Of a DNA stretch of 41,545 bases, positions 32,765 to 41,545 are shown one piece after another. Each line of letters opens with the position of its first letter. The first letter of the stretch is position 1. Where the stretch lies: assembly GCA_949419965.1 (NCBI GenBank), contig CASPAC010000015.1, positions 1 through 41,545 of the forward strand, read 5' to 3'. The notes below the pieces were generated by a model that was given only the letters and a program-made list of their open reading frames with translations, was not told the origin of the DNA and did no database searches. Source of the stretch: Bacteroidales bacterium (GTDB lineage Bacteria; Bacteroidota; Bacteroidia; Bacteroidales; Rikenellaceae). A program made the translations under genes and the position numbers.

Positions 32765-35700
32765 TTATTTGGAGTCTTGGTTCTGTTTGATGTTGTGGGT
32801 CTTGAGGTATTCGGCGGGCGACATGTGGAACTGCTCGCGGAAACAGCGGCTGAAGTAGCCCGGGTCGGAGAAGCCGACCTTGTAAGCCACCTCCGACACG
32901 GAGAACTGCCCCGTGCGCAGCAACAGCTTGGCCTTGGTTATGCGGTACTCCTTCAACAGCTCGACAGGCGACTTGCCCGTAAGGCTCTTGAGCTTGTTGT
33001 ACATGGTGGTGCGGCCCAGTCCGAGGTGCGAGGCGAGCTGGTCGATCGTGAGGTCGGAGTTCTCGATGTTCTTGCCGAACCACGACATCACCTCCTTCAT
33101 GAACTCCTCGTCGCGGTCGGTGACCACCACGTCGTCGACCACCAGTTCGGCCACCTTGTTGCGGGCCGACTGGGCCGAGAACTTCTCGAAGAGGGTGCGG
33201 CGGCGCGTCAGCAGATTGTCGATGCGCGCCAGCAGCAGTTCGATGCTGAAAGGCTTGGTGATGTAGCCGTCGGCACCGAACTCCATGGCTTTCAGCCGGT
33301 CGTCGGGCGAATGCCGGGCCGTGAGCATGACGATGGGGATGTGGCTCATCGTGAAGTCGTGGCGCACCTTGTCGATCAGCTCGATGCCGTCCATGCGGGG
33401 CATCATCAGGTCCGTAACGATGATGTCGGGCAGCTCGCTGCGTATCTTCTCCAGCGCCTCGACCCCGTCGTCGGCCTCGATGACGGTGTAGGTGTCGATC
33501 AGATTGTTGTAGATGAAGACGCGCAGTTCGCGGTTGTCCTCCACCAACAGAATCTTCTGAGCCTCCTTGGGCGGCACCACGTCGGTGCGGCGCTGGCTGG
33601 CTACCGGCGTGAAGTCGCTGACCATGTAGGCCGAACGGTCGTCGCCGCCGGCTCCCGTGAAGTCGATCTGCTCCATGCCGAAATGGGCGTTGCCCGTGCG
33701 CAGCTTCACGGTGAAGGAGGCTCCCGCACCGGGCGAACTTTCGACGGAAATCTCGCCGTGGTGCAGCGCCACGATCTCGCGGCAGAGCGAAAGGCCGATG
33801 CCCGAACCCTTGATGCTGCTGTCGACGGCGCGCGACGCCTGGACGAAACGTTCGAAAATGCGGTCCTGTTTGTCGCGCGGAATGCCGATGCCGGTGTCGC
33901 GCACGGTGAGCGTGACGCACTCCTCGGCATCGTGCTGCGCGACGATGACTTCGATCTTGCCGCCCGCGGGCGTGAACTTCAGTGCATTGGACAACAGGTT
34001 GAAGATGACGCTTTCGATGCGCTCCGGATCGACCCACACGAGCACCGAGCGGCGCGAGACGGTAAAGAGCAGTTCGATGCGGCGCTCGGCGGCCAGCTCG
34101 CGGAAATCGTCGAGAGCATCCTCGACCACGGGCACGAGGTCCACGCGCGAGATCTTCAGCTCCATCTTCTCCTTGACGATCTTGCGGAAATCGAGCAGCT
34201 GATTGATCAACGACAGCATGCGTTTGGCATTGCGGTGGGCCAGGGTCAGGCTGCTTTCGCCGCGCGGCGAGAGACGGTCGTGACGCTGCACGTCTTCGAT
34301 ACCACCGAGAATAAGCGTGAGCGGTGTCCGCAGTTCGTGCGAAATATTGGTGAAGAAACGCAGTTTGAGGTCCGTCAGCCCCTTCTCGACGCTGGCGGCC
34401 CGGCGGATGCGGATGAAGGAAGCGATGATCCGGAACGCGACGGCCGCGGTCACGAGCGCCAACACCACGTAGAGCATCTTGGCCCACCAGGTCAGCCACG
34501 GCGGCGGCATGATCGCGATCCGCAGGCGGATGCCGTCGTCCGCGGTCTCGGAGTTGCCCACCAGCGCCTTGACATGCAGCGTATAATCGCCCGGCGGAAC
34601 GTTGGAATAGGAAGCCCGGTTGATGGCTCCCGAAAGGTTCCAGTCGAGGTCGTAGCCCTCCAGCTTGTACATGTAGCCGACGACGTGCTGCAAGGCGTGG
34701 TTGAGCGCGGCGAATTCGACGCGAAAATTGGTGTAGTCGTACGGCAGGACGATCTTGCGGGCCTCCGGCGCGGCAACGTCCAGAGGCGAACCGGCCCCCG
34801 CGGCGACGGGCCGGTTGCGCACGTTGATGCCCGTGAAGCGCAGGTTGCAGTCGGCCCGGGACAAATGCGGGCAATGGGCATCGAAGCGGTAGACGTGGCG
34901 GCCACCGCCGAAGAGCAGGTCGCCGTCGGGGGCCGTCGCAGCGGTAGCCTCGCTCAGCACGGCGTTGTGCATCCCGTCGTAGAGATTGTAGGTGGTGAAC
35001 TCCTCGCTGCCGACGTCGAAACGCGAAACGGCATTGTAGGTCGAGACCCAGAGATTGCCCTGCGAATCCTCGGCGACGGCCATGCAGATATTGCTCGGCA
35101 GACCGTCGGAAACGTCGTAACAGCGGAACCGGGGCGCACCGTCGGGCCCATACCCCTCGATCCGGTTCAGCCCGCCGCCGTAGGTGGCCAGCCAGACGCG
35201 GCTGCGCGAGTCCTTGAAGATATGGATGATGTCGTTGTTGCCGAGCGACGCGGCATCGCCCGGAATCTTCTGCGCCAGGCGGAAAGTCATCTGCTGGTAA
35301 CTTTCGCCGGGATCGAAGACCAGCAGTCCGTCGACCGTGGCGGCCAGCATGCGGTCCGGACCGTCGGAGAGCAGCCAGCGCACGCGGCCCGCCTCCGCCA
35401 AGGGATAGCGGTGCAGGAGATTGCCGGCATGGATGAAACGGTCGCCGGCGGGATCGTCGAGAATATTGATGCCGCCGCCGTAGGTGGCCAGCCATATCCG
35501 CCCCTGCCCGTCCTCCTCGACCGAATAGATCTGGTCGTTGTTGAGCGACCAGGGATCGGCGGGCGAATGGACGAAATGCTTGACGGCGAAGTCATCGCCG
35601 CGCGGCGCAAGCCGGTAGAGACCGCGCCCCTTGGTGCCGACCCAGATATTGCCGGCACGGTCTTCCCTGAGGGCGTAGATCATGCCCGCCTCCTTCAGCG

Positions 35701-37141
35701 GCAGGCGGTAGAGCGGCCGGAAATCGGCATCGAAAGCGATCAGCTCGCCGTCGCGCGTGCCCACCCACACGCGGCCGCGGCTGTCCTTGAGCAAAGCGCG
35801 CACCTCGCCCCGCAAGGCGTTCTTCGAAGGTGCATCGAGCGTGATGATCTCGGCGGGCTGATCGAGAAGCACCGCCTTGCGCAGGCCGCGCTCGTAGTAG
35901 GTCGAGAGCCACAGCACGTTGTCGTGCACGTCGAAACGCACCACGGCATTGGTCATCAGGCAATCGGGCTGGCGCGGATCGTTGTAGAACGGTTCGACGA
36001 CATCCTTCTCGCGGTCGTAGCAGCCGAAACCGTACTGGTTCATCTTGATCCACAGGCGGCCGCCGCCTTCGGCGATGCGGGTGAGGGTGTCGAGGTTGTA
36101 GGAGACGGTGTAGGGCTCCTGCCGGAAGTGCTTGTAGTCGTTGCTCTCGGGGCGGTAGCGGATGATGCCCGCCTCGGGGGTGGTGACCCACACCACGCCG
36201 TGCGAATCGGCGGCCAGCGAACGGATGCGCCCGGGTTTCGCACCGCGCGGCATCAGACGGTCGAGCCGATCGCCCGCCACCCGGAACAAATCGCCCGAAC
36301 GCGCCCCCACGTAGACCGCACGCCGCACCGTATCGGCGACGATGGCCGTAAGACCGCCCTGTCCGCCCTGCAGCCGGCGCACCCGGGCATCGCGGCGCGA
36401 CACGCGGACGACCTCCTGCGAAGTGGCACAATAGAGATCGGCGCTGTCGGCCACGAAGTCGAACGCCGGCCCGGGCAGCACGCAGACGGGCCGCACTTCC
36501 GACCGGTCGTCGGCCGTCACGCGGCCCAGCCGTCCGTCGGCCGCGGCGATCCAGGCCGTACCGCGGTCGTCGAGGAACATGGCCGACACCTCGCCGCCGA
36601 GCGCTGCGCTATCCAACACGGTGTCGAGACGCACGGGCGCAGCATCGGGCGTGTCGGCGAAACGCACGACGCCCAATCCGGCGATGGCCACCCACGTGCC
36701 GCCGCAGGCATCGTGCAGACAATGGGTCGTGCGGTAATGCTTGGCATCGAATCCCTCGATGAGCAGCGCGACGTCCTCGAACTGCTCGGTGAAGCGGTTG
36801 AAACGGTAGAGATGAAGGTTGTAGGTCGTGAACCACAGATGCCCGTTGGCATCCTCGCTCACCGAGATGAAACGGTGGTGCGACAAGGGCGAGAAGTCGC
36901 CCGGCGCCGTGTTGAAATTGCGGAACGTATAGCCGTCGAACCGGCTGACGCCATACCACGTGCACACCCACACGAAACCGCGCGAATCGGTGTAGATGTC
37001 GGCGACGCGGTCGTGCGTGAGACCGTCGGTGGCGGAATAATACTGGAAAATGCACTGCGGCGGCTCGGCCGCGGCTGCGGGGAACGCCCCGCAGAGCAGC
37101 GACAGCAGCATCGCAAGACATGTCGGCCGGATACGTTTCAT
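32765..37141 (-). CDS. Hybrid two-component system sensor/regulator (HTCS)
   Basis: A 1458-aa one-protein signalling system of the Bacteroidota glycan-sensing type. A signal peptide (1-25) leads into periplasmic two-bladed-propeller repeats (such as DSRGFVWVCTWYGVSRFDG and DSQGNLWVSTYNAVSRFD) up to about 800. A Y_Y_Y domain (about 825-880) and one membrane helix (about 884-905) follow. The kinase has HisKA with H935 (FFTNISHELRTPLTL) and an ATPase N-box NLLSNALKF near 1050 with DTGIGIP near 1083. The receiver carries D1244 (DIIVTDLMMPRMDG). The C-terminal AraC helix-turn-helix has SVSEVAYKVGFSDPGYFSR. All signalling residues are present. Its position among pectinases predicts an oligogalacturonide or rhamnogalacturonan ligand. 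Confidence 0.96.
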   Translation of the reverse strand: MKRIRPTCLAMLLSLLCGAFPAAAAEPPQCIFQYYSATDGLTHDRVADIYTDSRGFVWVCTWYGVSRFDGYTFRNFNTAPGDFSPLSHHRFISVSEDANGHLWFTTYNLHLYRFNRFTEQFEDVALLIEGFDAKHYRTTHCLHDACGGTWVAIAGLGVVRFADTPDAAPVRLDTVLDSAALGGEVSAMFLDDRGTAWIAAADGRLGRVTADDRSEVRPVCVLPGPAFDFVADSADLYCATSQEVVRVSRRDARVRRLQGGQGGLTAIVADTVRRAVYVGARSGDLFRVAGDRLDRLMPRGAKPGRIRSLAADSHGVVWVTTPEAGIIRYRPESNDYKHFRQEPYTVSYNLDTLTRIAEGGGRLWIKMNQYGFGCYDREKDVVEPFYNDPRQPDCLMTNAVVRFDVHDNVLWLSTYYERGLRKAVLLDQPAEIITLDAPSKNALRGEVRALLKDSRGRVWVGTRDGELIAFDADFRPLYRLPLKEAGMIYALREDRAGNIWVGTKGRGLYRLAPRGDDFAVKHFVHSPADPWSLNNDQIYSVEEDGQGRIWLATYGGGINILDDPAGDRFIHAGNLLHRYPLAEAGRVRWLLSDGPDRMLAATVDGLLVFDPGESYQQMTFRLAQKIPGDAASLGNNDIIHIFKDSRSRVWLATYGGGLNRIEGYGPDGAPRFRCYDVSDGLPSNICMAVAEDSQGNLWVSTYNAVSRFDVGSEEFTTYNLYDGMHNAVLSEATAATAPDGDLLFGGGRHVYRFDAHCPHLSRADCNLRFTGINVRNRPVAAGAGSPLDVAAPEARKIVLPYDYTNFRVEFAALNHALQHVVGYMYKLEGYDLDWNLSGAINRASYSNVPPGDYTLHVKALVGNSETADDGIRLRIAIMPPPWLTWWAKMLYVVLALVTAAVAFRIIASFIRIRRAASVEKGLTDLKLRFFTNISHELRTPLTLILGGIEDVQRHDRLSPRGESSLTLAHRNAKRMLSLINQLLDFRKIVKEKMELKISRVDLVPVVEDALDDFRELAAERRIELLFTVSRRSVLVWVDPERIESVIFNLLSNALKFTPAGGKIEVIVAQHDAEECVTLTVRDTGIGIPRDKQDRIFERFVQASRAVDSSIKGSGIGLSLCREIVALHHGEISVESSPGAGASFTVKLRTGNAHFGMEQIDFTGAGGDDRSAYMVSDFTPVASQRRTDVVPPKEAQKILLVEDNRELRVFIYNNLIDTYTVIEADDGVEALEKIRSELPDIIVTDLMMPRMDGIELIDKVRHDFTMSHIPIVMLTARHSPDDRLKAMEFGADGYITKPFSIELLLARIDNLLTRRRTLFEKFSAQSARNKVAELVVDDVVVTDRDEEFMKEVMSWFGKNIENSDLTIDQLASHLGLGRTTMYNKLKSLTGKSPVELLKEYRITKAKLLLRTGQFSVSEVAYKVGFSDPGYFSRCFREQFHMSPAEYLKTHNIKQNQDSK

Positions 37142-37174
37142 ACGCTCAGCGAATCGGGAAACCGGAAGTAATCG

Positions 37175-38899
37175 TCAACGGGTGCAAGCCTCGAAACGTG
37201 CCAAAGCCTGGGCAACCTCTGCGGCGGAGAGGCGCCGCGACCACTTGGCGCGGCCGCCGGTCGCAGCGCCGGGTCCATAGCAGCCCGATTCGCCGTAAAA
37301 GACGGTCTTGTGCGCATGAGGTTTGTTCCAGTCGTGCCACCCCTCGGGGCGGATGTGGGCGCCGAAGTCGCAGTCGAGGAAGAGGGTCTGCGCATAGTCG
37401 CGCCACGGGCGCCCCAGGTAGCAGGACTTCACGCCGTCGTCGGCCGTGAGGTTGCACTCCCGGAAGATGAAGCCGGCGGGCTGGCCCTTGCAGGTCGACG
37501 CTGCGGTGATATACGAATTGGCCTTGGAACGTATCTCGCACCGCTCGAAAAGCGCGGCGGCCGAGCCGAAGATGAAGTCGGTGGTGCCCTCGATATAGCA
37601 TCCGTCGAAGAAACAGAACGAATTGTCGTTCACCTCCTTGCCGTCGCGGTTGCCCACGCCGTGGAGGTAGAGCGTATCCTGGTTGCCGAGGAAGCGGCAG
37701 CCGACGAAGCGCAGGTCGGAGCCCAGGCACTGCACGGCCACGGCCTGGCCCACACGGCCGGCCGTATTCTCGAACGTGAGGTTCTCGATGAGCCAATGAT
37801 CGCCGCCGAAGTAGACGGTCGACGAACCCGACGTGCCCTTGGGATGCCCCGTAGCGCCTATTTTCGAGGCGTAGTCGTCCCACGAGACCACAGCCTGGCC
37901 GCGCCCCGTAAGCACGACGTTGCGCTTGGTGGCGGGGATGGCGATCTTCTCGCGATAGACGCCCTCGCAAACAACAATCGAAGTCGTGGCGTTGCAGAAG
38001 TCGGGAATGGCGGCCACAGCCTCGCCTACGGTGAAGAAATCGCCCGAACCGTCCTTGGCCACGACGAAATCGCAATCATGAAAGCGCGCACCCAGCGCAG
38101 GAACCTCCCGGCGCAACGCCTCGCACACCATGCGGGCTACGACGTGGGCGCCGCGCACGTTGAGGTGCGTATCGTCCTGGCGGCCGTCGGGGCAGAGCGG
38201 GCAGGTACCCGGCGCCACCCACATGAAATACTGCCGCGAAGCCTCGTCGCCCAGCGAAGCGACCCATTCGCGCGTGAGCGGCTCCATGTCGAGCAGCGCC
38301 ACGCCCTCCTCGGCGGCCACGCGGCGCACCTGGGCGGGATAGTCGCCGTGGGTGTCGGTCAGCACACCGTCGACGAAGTGCCGCCGCACGATGGGGGTCA
38401 GCAGAATGGGCGTAGCGCCCTTAGCGCGTGTCTCCCGCACGTAACGGCGCAGATTCTCAGCATATTGCTCCGGAGTCGAATAGCGGGTCGAGTCCTTGAT
38501 TTTCTGGTCGTTGTGGCCGAACTGGATGAAGACATAGTCGCCCGGCCACAGCTGCCGCTCCACGCGGGCCCAGCGCCCCTCGTCGCGGAACGATTTGGTC
38601 GAACGGCCGTTGGTGGCGTGATTCCCGACAACGACCGCCTCATCGAACAGCGGCTGGAGCATGTGTCCCCAGCCGCGCTCGGGGTTCTCCTTGTCGAGTT
38701 TCTTGGTGGCGCACGTAGAGTCGCCTATGAGGTAAAGATGCAGCGTGTCGGCAGGAGTTCCGGCCGTCTCAGCGACGGTTGCTCCGACCGTTTTCCCGGC
38801 CGTTTCGCCAATGGTCCGGCCGGTCGCGTCGGCGGCCGCCCGAGCGCCCTGGGCCGCGCACAGCAGCACGAGGGTCGCAAAAATATGTTTGGATTTCAT
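37175..38899 (-). CDS. CE12-CE8 fusion: GDSL pectin acetylesterase plus pectin methylesterase
   Basis: A 574-aa secreted bifunctional esterase. The signal peptide (1-21) is followed by a Thr/Gly/Ala-rich linker. Residues 53-265 form an SGNH/GDSL esterase of CE12 (rhamnogalacturonan/pectin acetylesterase): Ser61 in LIGDST, GNHATNG near 92, GHND at 128-131, D242 and H245 in QDDTHLN. Residues 275-574 form a right-handed beta-helix pectin methylesterase of CE8: Q407 and D408 in LGNQDTLYL, D441 in TTDFIFG, R497 in YLGRPW. Both active sites look complete. It would remove acetyl and methyl groups so that GH28 can act. It lies 33 nt upstream of the sensor gene. Confidence 0.94.
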   Translation of the reverse strand: MKSKHIFATLVLLCAAQGARAAADATGRTIGETAGKTVGATVAETAGTPADTLHLYLIGDSTCATKKLDKENPERGWGHMLQPLFDEAVVVGNHATNGRSTKSFRDEGRWARVERQLWPGDYVFIQFGHNDQKIKDSTRYSTPEQYAENLRRYVRETRAKGATPILLTPIVRRHFVDGVLTDTHGDYPAQVRRVAAEEGVALLDMEPLTREWVASLGDEASRQYFMWVAPGTCPLCPDGRQDDTHLNVRGAHVVARMVCEALRREVPALGARFHDCDFVVAKDGSGDFFTVGEAVAAIPDFCNATTSIVVCEGVYREKIAIPATKRNVVLTGRGQAVVSWDDYASKIGATGHPKGTSGSSTVYFGGDHWLIENLTFENTAGRVGQAVAVQCLGSDLRFVGCRFLGNQDTLYLHGVGNRDGKEVNDNSFCFFDGCYIEGTTDFIFGSAAALFERCEIRSKANSYITAASTCKGQPAGFIFRECNLTADDGVKSCYLGRPWRDYAQTLFLDCDFGAHIRPEGWHDWNKPHAHKTVFYGESGCYGPGAATGGRAKWSRRLSAAEVAQALARFEACTR

Positions 38900-38923
38900 A
38901 GTCTGTATGCTTTATACGACGAC

Positions 38924-38948
38924 GAGTGAGAGGTCGCGCCTCCCACTC
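38924..38948 (-). promoter_or_regulatory. Hairpin in the GH28-CE12/CE8 gap
   Basis: On the minus strand, GAGTGGGAGG, loop CGCGA, CCTCTCACTC (one G-T pair). No U-tract and no promoter in the 74-nt gap, so an mRNA stability or processing element is more likely than a terminator. Confidence 0.5.
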
Positions 38949-38973
38949 ATCGCCAGGTAACGTTCGCCGGAGG

Positions 38974-40641
38974 CTATTCGTCGATGGTCACGGCACCCGC
39001 CGCACCGGCCGACAGACAGGCGTTGGCGGAGGTGATCTCCTTCGACGAAACGAGAATGTCGCGGTTGCGGCTTCCCGTAGCCTGCAGCGCACACTCCATG
39101 CCCTCGGGGCAGGAGAACTCCTCGGCGCGGAACTTCTTCACGTTGTTGAGCTTCAGAGCCGGCCCCCGCTCGGGAACGACCGTCACGTCGCGCAGCAGCA
39201 CGTCGGTCGACTCGCAGATCTCGGCACCCGTACGGGCGAAGATGCGGGCATTCTCCACGGTGACGTGTTCCACGTTCATCTCGGGCAGACCGTTGAAGAA
39301 CATGGCCCGCCGGGCGCCGCGGCACCAGACGTTGCGGATATGGATGTTGCGGAACGCGGGCGTAGTCTCGTCCACGGGGCGCAGCACCATGTCGGTAGCC
39401 TCGCCCGTGCCCTCCTCGACCGCCTCCGACGCCGACTTGCCGCCGTAGAAGAGATCGAACAGCAGGGCGTCCTGCACGATGTCGTTCATGGCGATGTTCT
39501 CGATGCGGATGTTCTCCACCACGCCGCCGCGGCCGCGCGTCGACTTGAAGCGCAGGCCCACGTCGGTGCCCGAGAAGGTGCAGTTGGAGACCATCACGTT
39601 CTTCACGCCGCCCGACATTTCGCTGCCGACGACGAAACCGCCGTGGCCGTGGAAGACGATGCAGTCGTCGACGATGATGTTCTCGCACGGAATGCCGCGG
39701 TCGCGGCCCGCCTTGTCCTTGCCGCTCTTGATGCAGATGCCGTCGTCGCCCACGTCGAAGCGCGAACCGGTCAGCACCACGTTCTTGCACGACTCGATGT
39801 CGATGCCGTCGCCGTTCTGCGCATAGTGGGGGCAGCGCACGGTGATGTCGTTGACGATCAGATTGGTGCACATGGCCGGATGGATGTGCCAGCAGGGCGA
39901 ATTCTGGAAGGTGACGCCCTCGATCAGCACGTTTTCGCAATTGTGGACGGCCACCAGCACCGGACGCAGGAAGTCGCGCATGCGCTCGAAGTCCTCCTTG
40001 CTGTCGGCCCAGGTGGAGACGTTCTGGTCGGAGCCCGACGTAGCGCCGAACTTGAAGCTCTCCGACGGATACCACGTGTTGCCGTCGTCGGAGACGATGC
40101 CGCCGCTGCGGACCTTGGAACGCCATTGTCCCTCGGTGAGCTTGCCGCGCTTGACGGCGCGCCACGCGTCGCCGTTGCCGTCGATGACGCCGAAGCCGGT
40201 GATGGCGATATTCTTGGCATGGGTGGCCGAAATGGGCGACTGGCAGCGCCACGTATTGAGCCCCTCGAAAGTGATCTGCACGAGCGGATAGAGCGACTTG
40301 TCATCGCTGAAGACGATCATGGCGTTGCGATCGAGGTGCAGTTCGATGTTGTCCTTCAGCTCGATCGGGCCCGTATACCATACGCCTGCGGGCACGACCA
40401 CGCGGCCGCCGCCCTGCTCCGAGAGCGAAGCGATGGCCTTGGCGAAAGCCTCGGTCGAGAGCGTGGAGCCGTCGCCCACGCCGCCGAAGTCGGCCACGCT
40501 GGCCGAACGTGCGGGGATGACGGGCCGCGCAACCTGCGGCATGTCGAACGGAAGCGCCGCACCGGAGTTCTCCGCACCGCCGTGGCAGGCGGCCAGCGAT
40601 GCCGCGGCGGCCAGCGACATCAGAATGTGTTTCAGGTTCAT
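38974..40641 (-). CDS. GH28 polygalacturonase (lipoprotein)
   Basis: A 555-aa right-handed beta-helix glycoside hydrolase that hydrolyses alpha-1,4-galacturonosyl bonds of homogalacturonan or rhamnogalacturonan. The GH28 catalytic set is complete: D278 in NGDGID (family NTDG variant), D299/D300 in VGDDGICIKSG, H333 in HGHGG and R364-F-K366 in RFKSTRG. The N-terminus is a lipoprotein signal with lipobox LAAC (Cys19). A beta-helix-capping start, ADFGGVGDG, is typical of bacterial exo-acting members, so an exo mode is possible but not proven. It is first in the four-gene unit, with its own promoter. Confidence 0.93.
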   Translation of the reverse strand: MNLKHILMSLAAAASLAACHGGAENSGAALPFDMPQVARPVIPARSASVADFGGVGDGSTLSTEAFAKAIASLSEQGGGRVVVPAGVWYTGPIELKDNIELHLDRNAMIVFSDDKSLYPLVQITFEGLNTWRCQSPISATHAKNIAITGFGVIDGNGDAWRAVKRGKLTEGQWRSKVRSGGIVSDDGNTWYPSESFKFGATSGSDQNVSTWADSKEDFERMRDFLRPVLVAVHNCENVLIEGVTFQNSPCWHIHPAMCTNLIVNDITVRCPHYAQNGDGIDIESCKNVVLTGSRFDVGDDGICIKSGKDKAGRDRGIPCENIIVDDCIVFHGHGGFVVGSEMSGGVKNVMVSNCTFSGTDVGLRFKSTRGRGGVVENIRIENIAMNDIVQDALLFDLFYGGKSASEAVEEGTGEATDMVLRPVDETTPAFRNIHIRNVWCRGARRAMFFNGLPEMNVEHVTVENARIFARTGAEICESTDVLLRDVTVVPERGPALKLNNVKKFRAEEFSCPEGMECALQATGSRNRDILVSSKEITSANACLSAGAAGAVTIDE

Positions 40642-40679
40642 GGAATCGTAAGTGAATTTCGTAGTTTTAATGAATCATA

Positions 40680-40699
40680 CAAATGTACGCAGAGCGTAC
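40680..40699 (-). promoter_or_regulatory. Promoter of the pectin operon with an overlapping palindrome
   Basis: TACATTTG (minus strand, 40680-40687) fits TAnnTTTG; a TTTTCG-like -33 lies about 16 nt upstream. The start near 40673 leaves about 32 nt before ATG 40641. GTACGC (40685-40690), AGA, GCGTAC (40694-40699) is a perfect inverted repeat touching the -7 box. Confidence 0.6.
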
Positions 40700-40763
40700 C
40701 GACGAAAATAGGACTTTTTGACGCAATGCAGGGATTTTTCGACAGTCCCGCCCCGCCGCAGAG

Positions 40764-41545
40764 CTAATCCAGCCGTTCGACCGTCGCTTCCGCATAGGGG
40801 CGGTTGCCCGGTGCGGCGGCCGGCGAGGTGTAGCGGCGCCGGAAAACGTCGAACCACTCCTCGTCATCGTCCGCCCCGAGAAAGGCGCTCTTGCGCCACC
40901 CCATCACGAACCAATAGTCGATCCGTCCGTCGACAGGACGGAGCTGGCACAGATAGCTCGCCGCATCGTCGATCTGCGAGGCGACCTGCCGGGCCGGCAG
41001 CCACAACGCCAGCCCCACCGTCTCGCGCTTCCACTTCAGCGTGTCGTTCTCAGGGAAATCGCAGCCGACGGTCTCCAGCAGAAAGCCCTCGTCGTCGCGC
41101 ACGATGCGCACCTTGTTGTCGCGGATCTTCATCACACCGGTGGCGAACTCCAGCCCGTCGGCGCCCTCGCCCTCGATGCGGTTCTCGACCTTGACGACCG
41201 AACCGCCGCCGTAGAGAATGTAGCGCGAAGTCATGTCGATCTCGCGGCCGCCGTATTTCCAACCCTCGACCCGCATGTCGACCACCGTACGCAGCGGACC
41301 GCGGGCGCGGATCGCAGCCTCGCGGCGGCGCATGCCGACGATGTGCTCCATGCGGCGGCGCTCCGGGTTCCAGCCCTTGAGCGCACCCACCGAAACCGAT
41401 CCGAAGACGCGCAGGTTGTCGTGCCCGCAGCCTGCCGCCAACTGCTCGTCGGAGGGGTACCACATCGTTTCGCGCAGCTCCAGCCGCGGCTGCTTCTTGC
41501 CGTAGGTGTCGATGCTCTGCTTCTTGTCGAAATAGATGCGGTAGG
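40764..41545 (-). CDS. DUF4861-family protein (5' end outside window)
   Basis: About 260 C-terminal codons of a protein whose frame is open to the right edge; the start is not visible. The opening YRIYFDKKQSIDTYGKK is the pattern I associate with DUF4861 proteins of gut Bacteroidota glycan loci. Predominantly beta-strand sequence with WYPSDEQ, a conserved-looking YILYGGGSVVKVENRI and a WFVMGWRKSAF segment near the end suggests a beta-sandwich fold. The function of this family is not known to me; location beside GH28 and CE12/CE8 suggests a role with pectin oligosaccharides. It ends 122 nt before GH28, which has its own promoter. Confidence 0.75.
   Translation of the reverse strand, partial: YRIYFDKKQSIDTYGKKQPRLELRETMWYPSDEQLAAGCGHDNLRVFGSVSVGALKGWNPERRRMEHIVGMRRREAAIRARGPLRTVVDMRVEGWKYGGREIDMTSRYILYGGGSVVKVENRIEGEGADGLEFATGVMKIRDNKVRIVRDDEGFLLETVGCDFPENDTLKWKRETVGLALWLPARQVASQIDDAASYLCQLRPVDGRIDYWFVMGWRKSAFLGADDDEEWFDVFRRRYTSPAAAPGNRPYAEATVERLD

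Noticed and set aside
32588..37171. A 1527-codon frame opposite the HTCS gene
   Set aside because: Antisense shadow with biased composition; the minus strand carries intact kinase, receiver and HTH motifs.

Overview
The window comes from a GC-rich member of the Bacteroidales and most resembles Alistipes (Rikenellaceae). Three things point there: Bacteroidota promoters (-33 TTTG/TTG, about 19 nt, then TAnnTTTG) recur in front of genes; the lpxC gene is fused to fabZ; and the right end carries a pectin-degradation locus with a hybrid two-component sensor. The genus assignment is inference. The strong G/C bias at third codon positions opens very long antisense frames (over 1000 codons) opposite tamB, infB and the sensor gene; these are shadows.

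Layout. 1-3766 (-): most of tamB, running off the left edge, divergent from tsaD and a radical SAM gene (3966-5851). 6028-7119 (-): an FMN enzyme of the nitronate monooxygenase/FabK type. 7436-10652: a phage-like module with a terminase large subunit and a small unknown protein on (-), divergent from a LexA/CI-like HTH-S24 regulator on (+). Its control region has two face-to-face promoters and an array of TTCAAT half-sites. 11019-12816: kduI and kduD, ended by a clear terminator. 13429-16306: a two-subunit 2-oxoacid:ferredoxin oxidoreductase. 16532-16605: tRNA-Ala(GGC). 17065-19471 (-): a K+/H+ antiporter and a TonB-like protein. 19735-21922: lpxC-fabZ and lpxA. 22058-27087: rimP, nusA and infB, with a dispersed repeat lying between rimP and nusA. 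27382-28698: a CoA transferase. 28882-29820: an EamA transporter. 29821-31545: about 1.7 kb without protein genes, holding a perfect 12-bp palindrome, a candidate small RNA with its own promoter and terminator, and a mosaic of dispersed repeats.

Right end (31546-41545, all -): DUF4861 protein (cut by the window edge), GH28 polygalacturonase, a CE12-CE8 double esterase, a hybrid two-component system and a GH105 hydrolase. The last four look like one transcription unit starting at a promoter before GH28. The esterases would strip acetyl and methyl groups, GH28 would cut the galacturonan, and GH105 would release unsaturated galacturonate. The product of that last step becomes 5-keto-4-deoxyuronate, the substrate of KduI and then KduD, which are encoded about 20 kb away in the same window. 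No SusC/SusD pair or pectate lyase is visible here.

The items most worth a second look are the small RNA with its palindrome (30067-30250), the repressor/terminase switch (9865-9982), and the repeat family that has inserted into the rimP-nusA operon.
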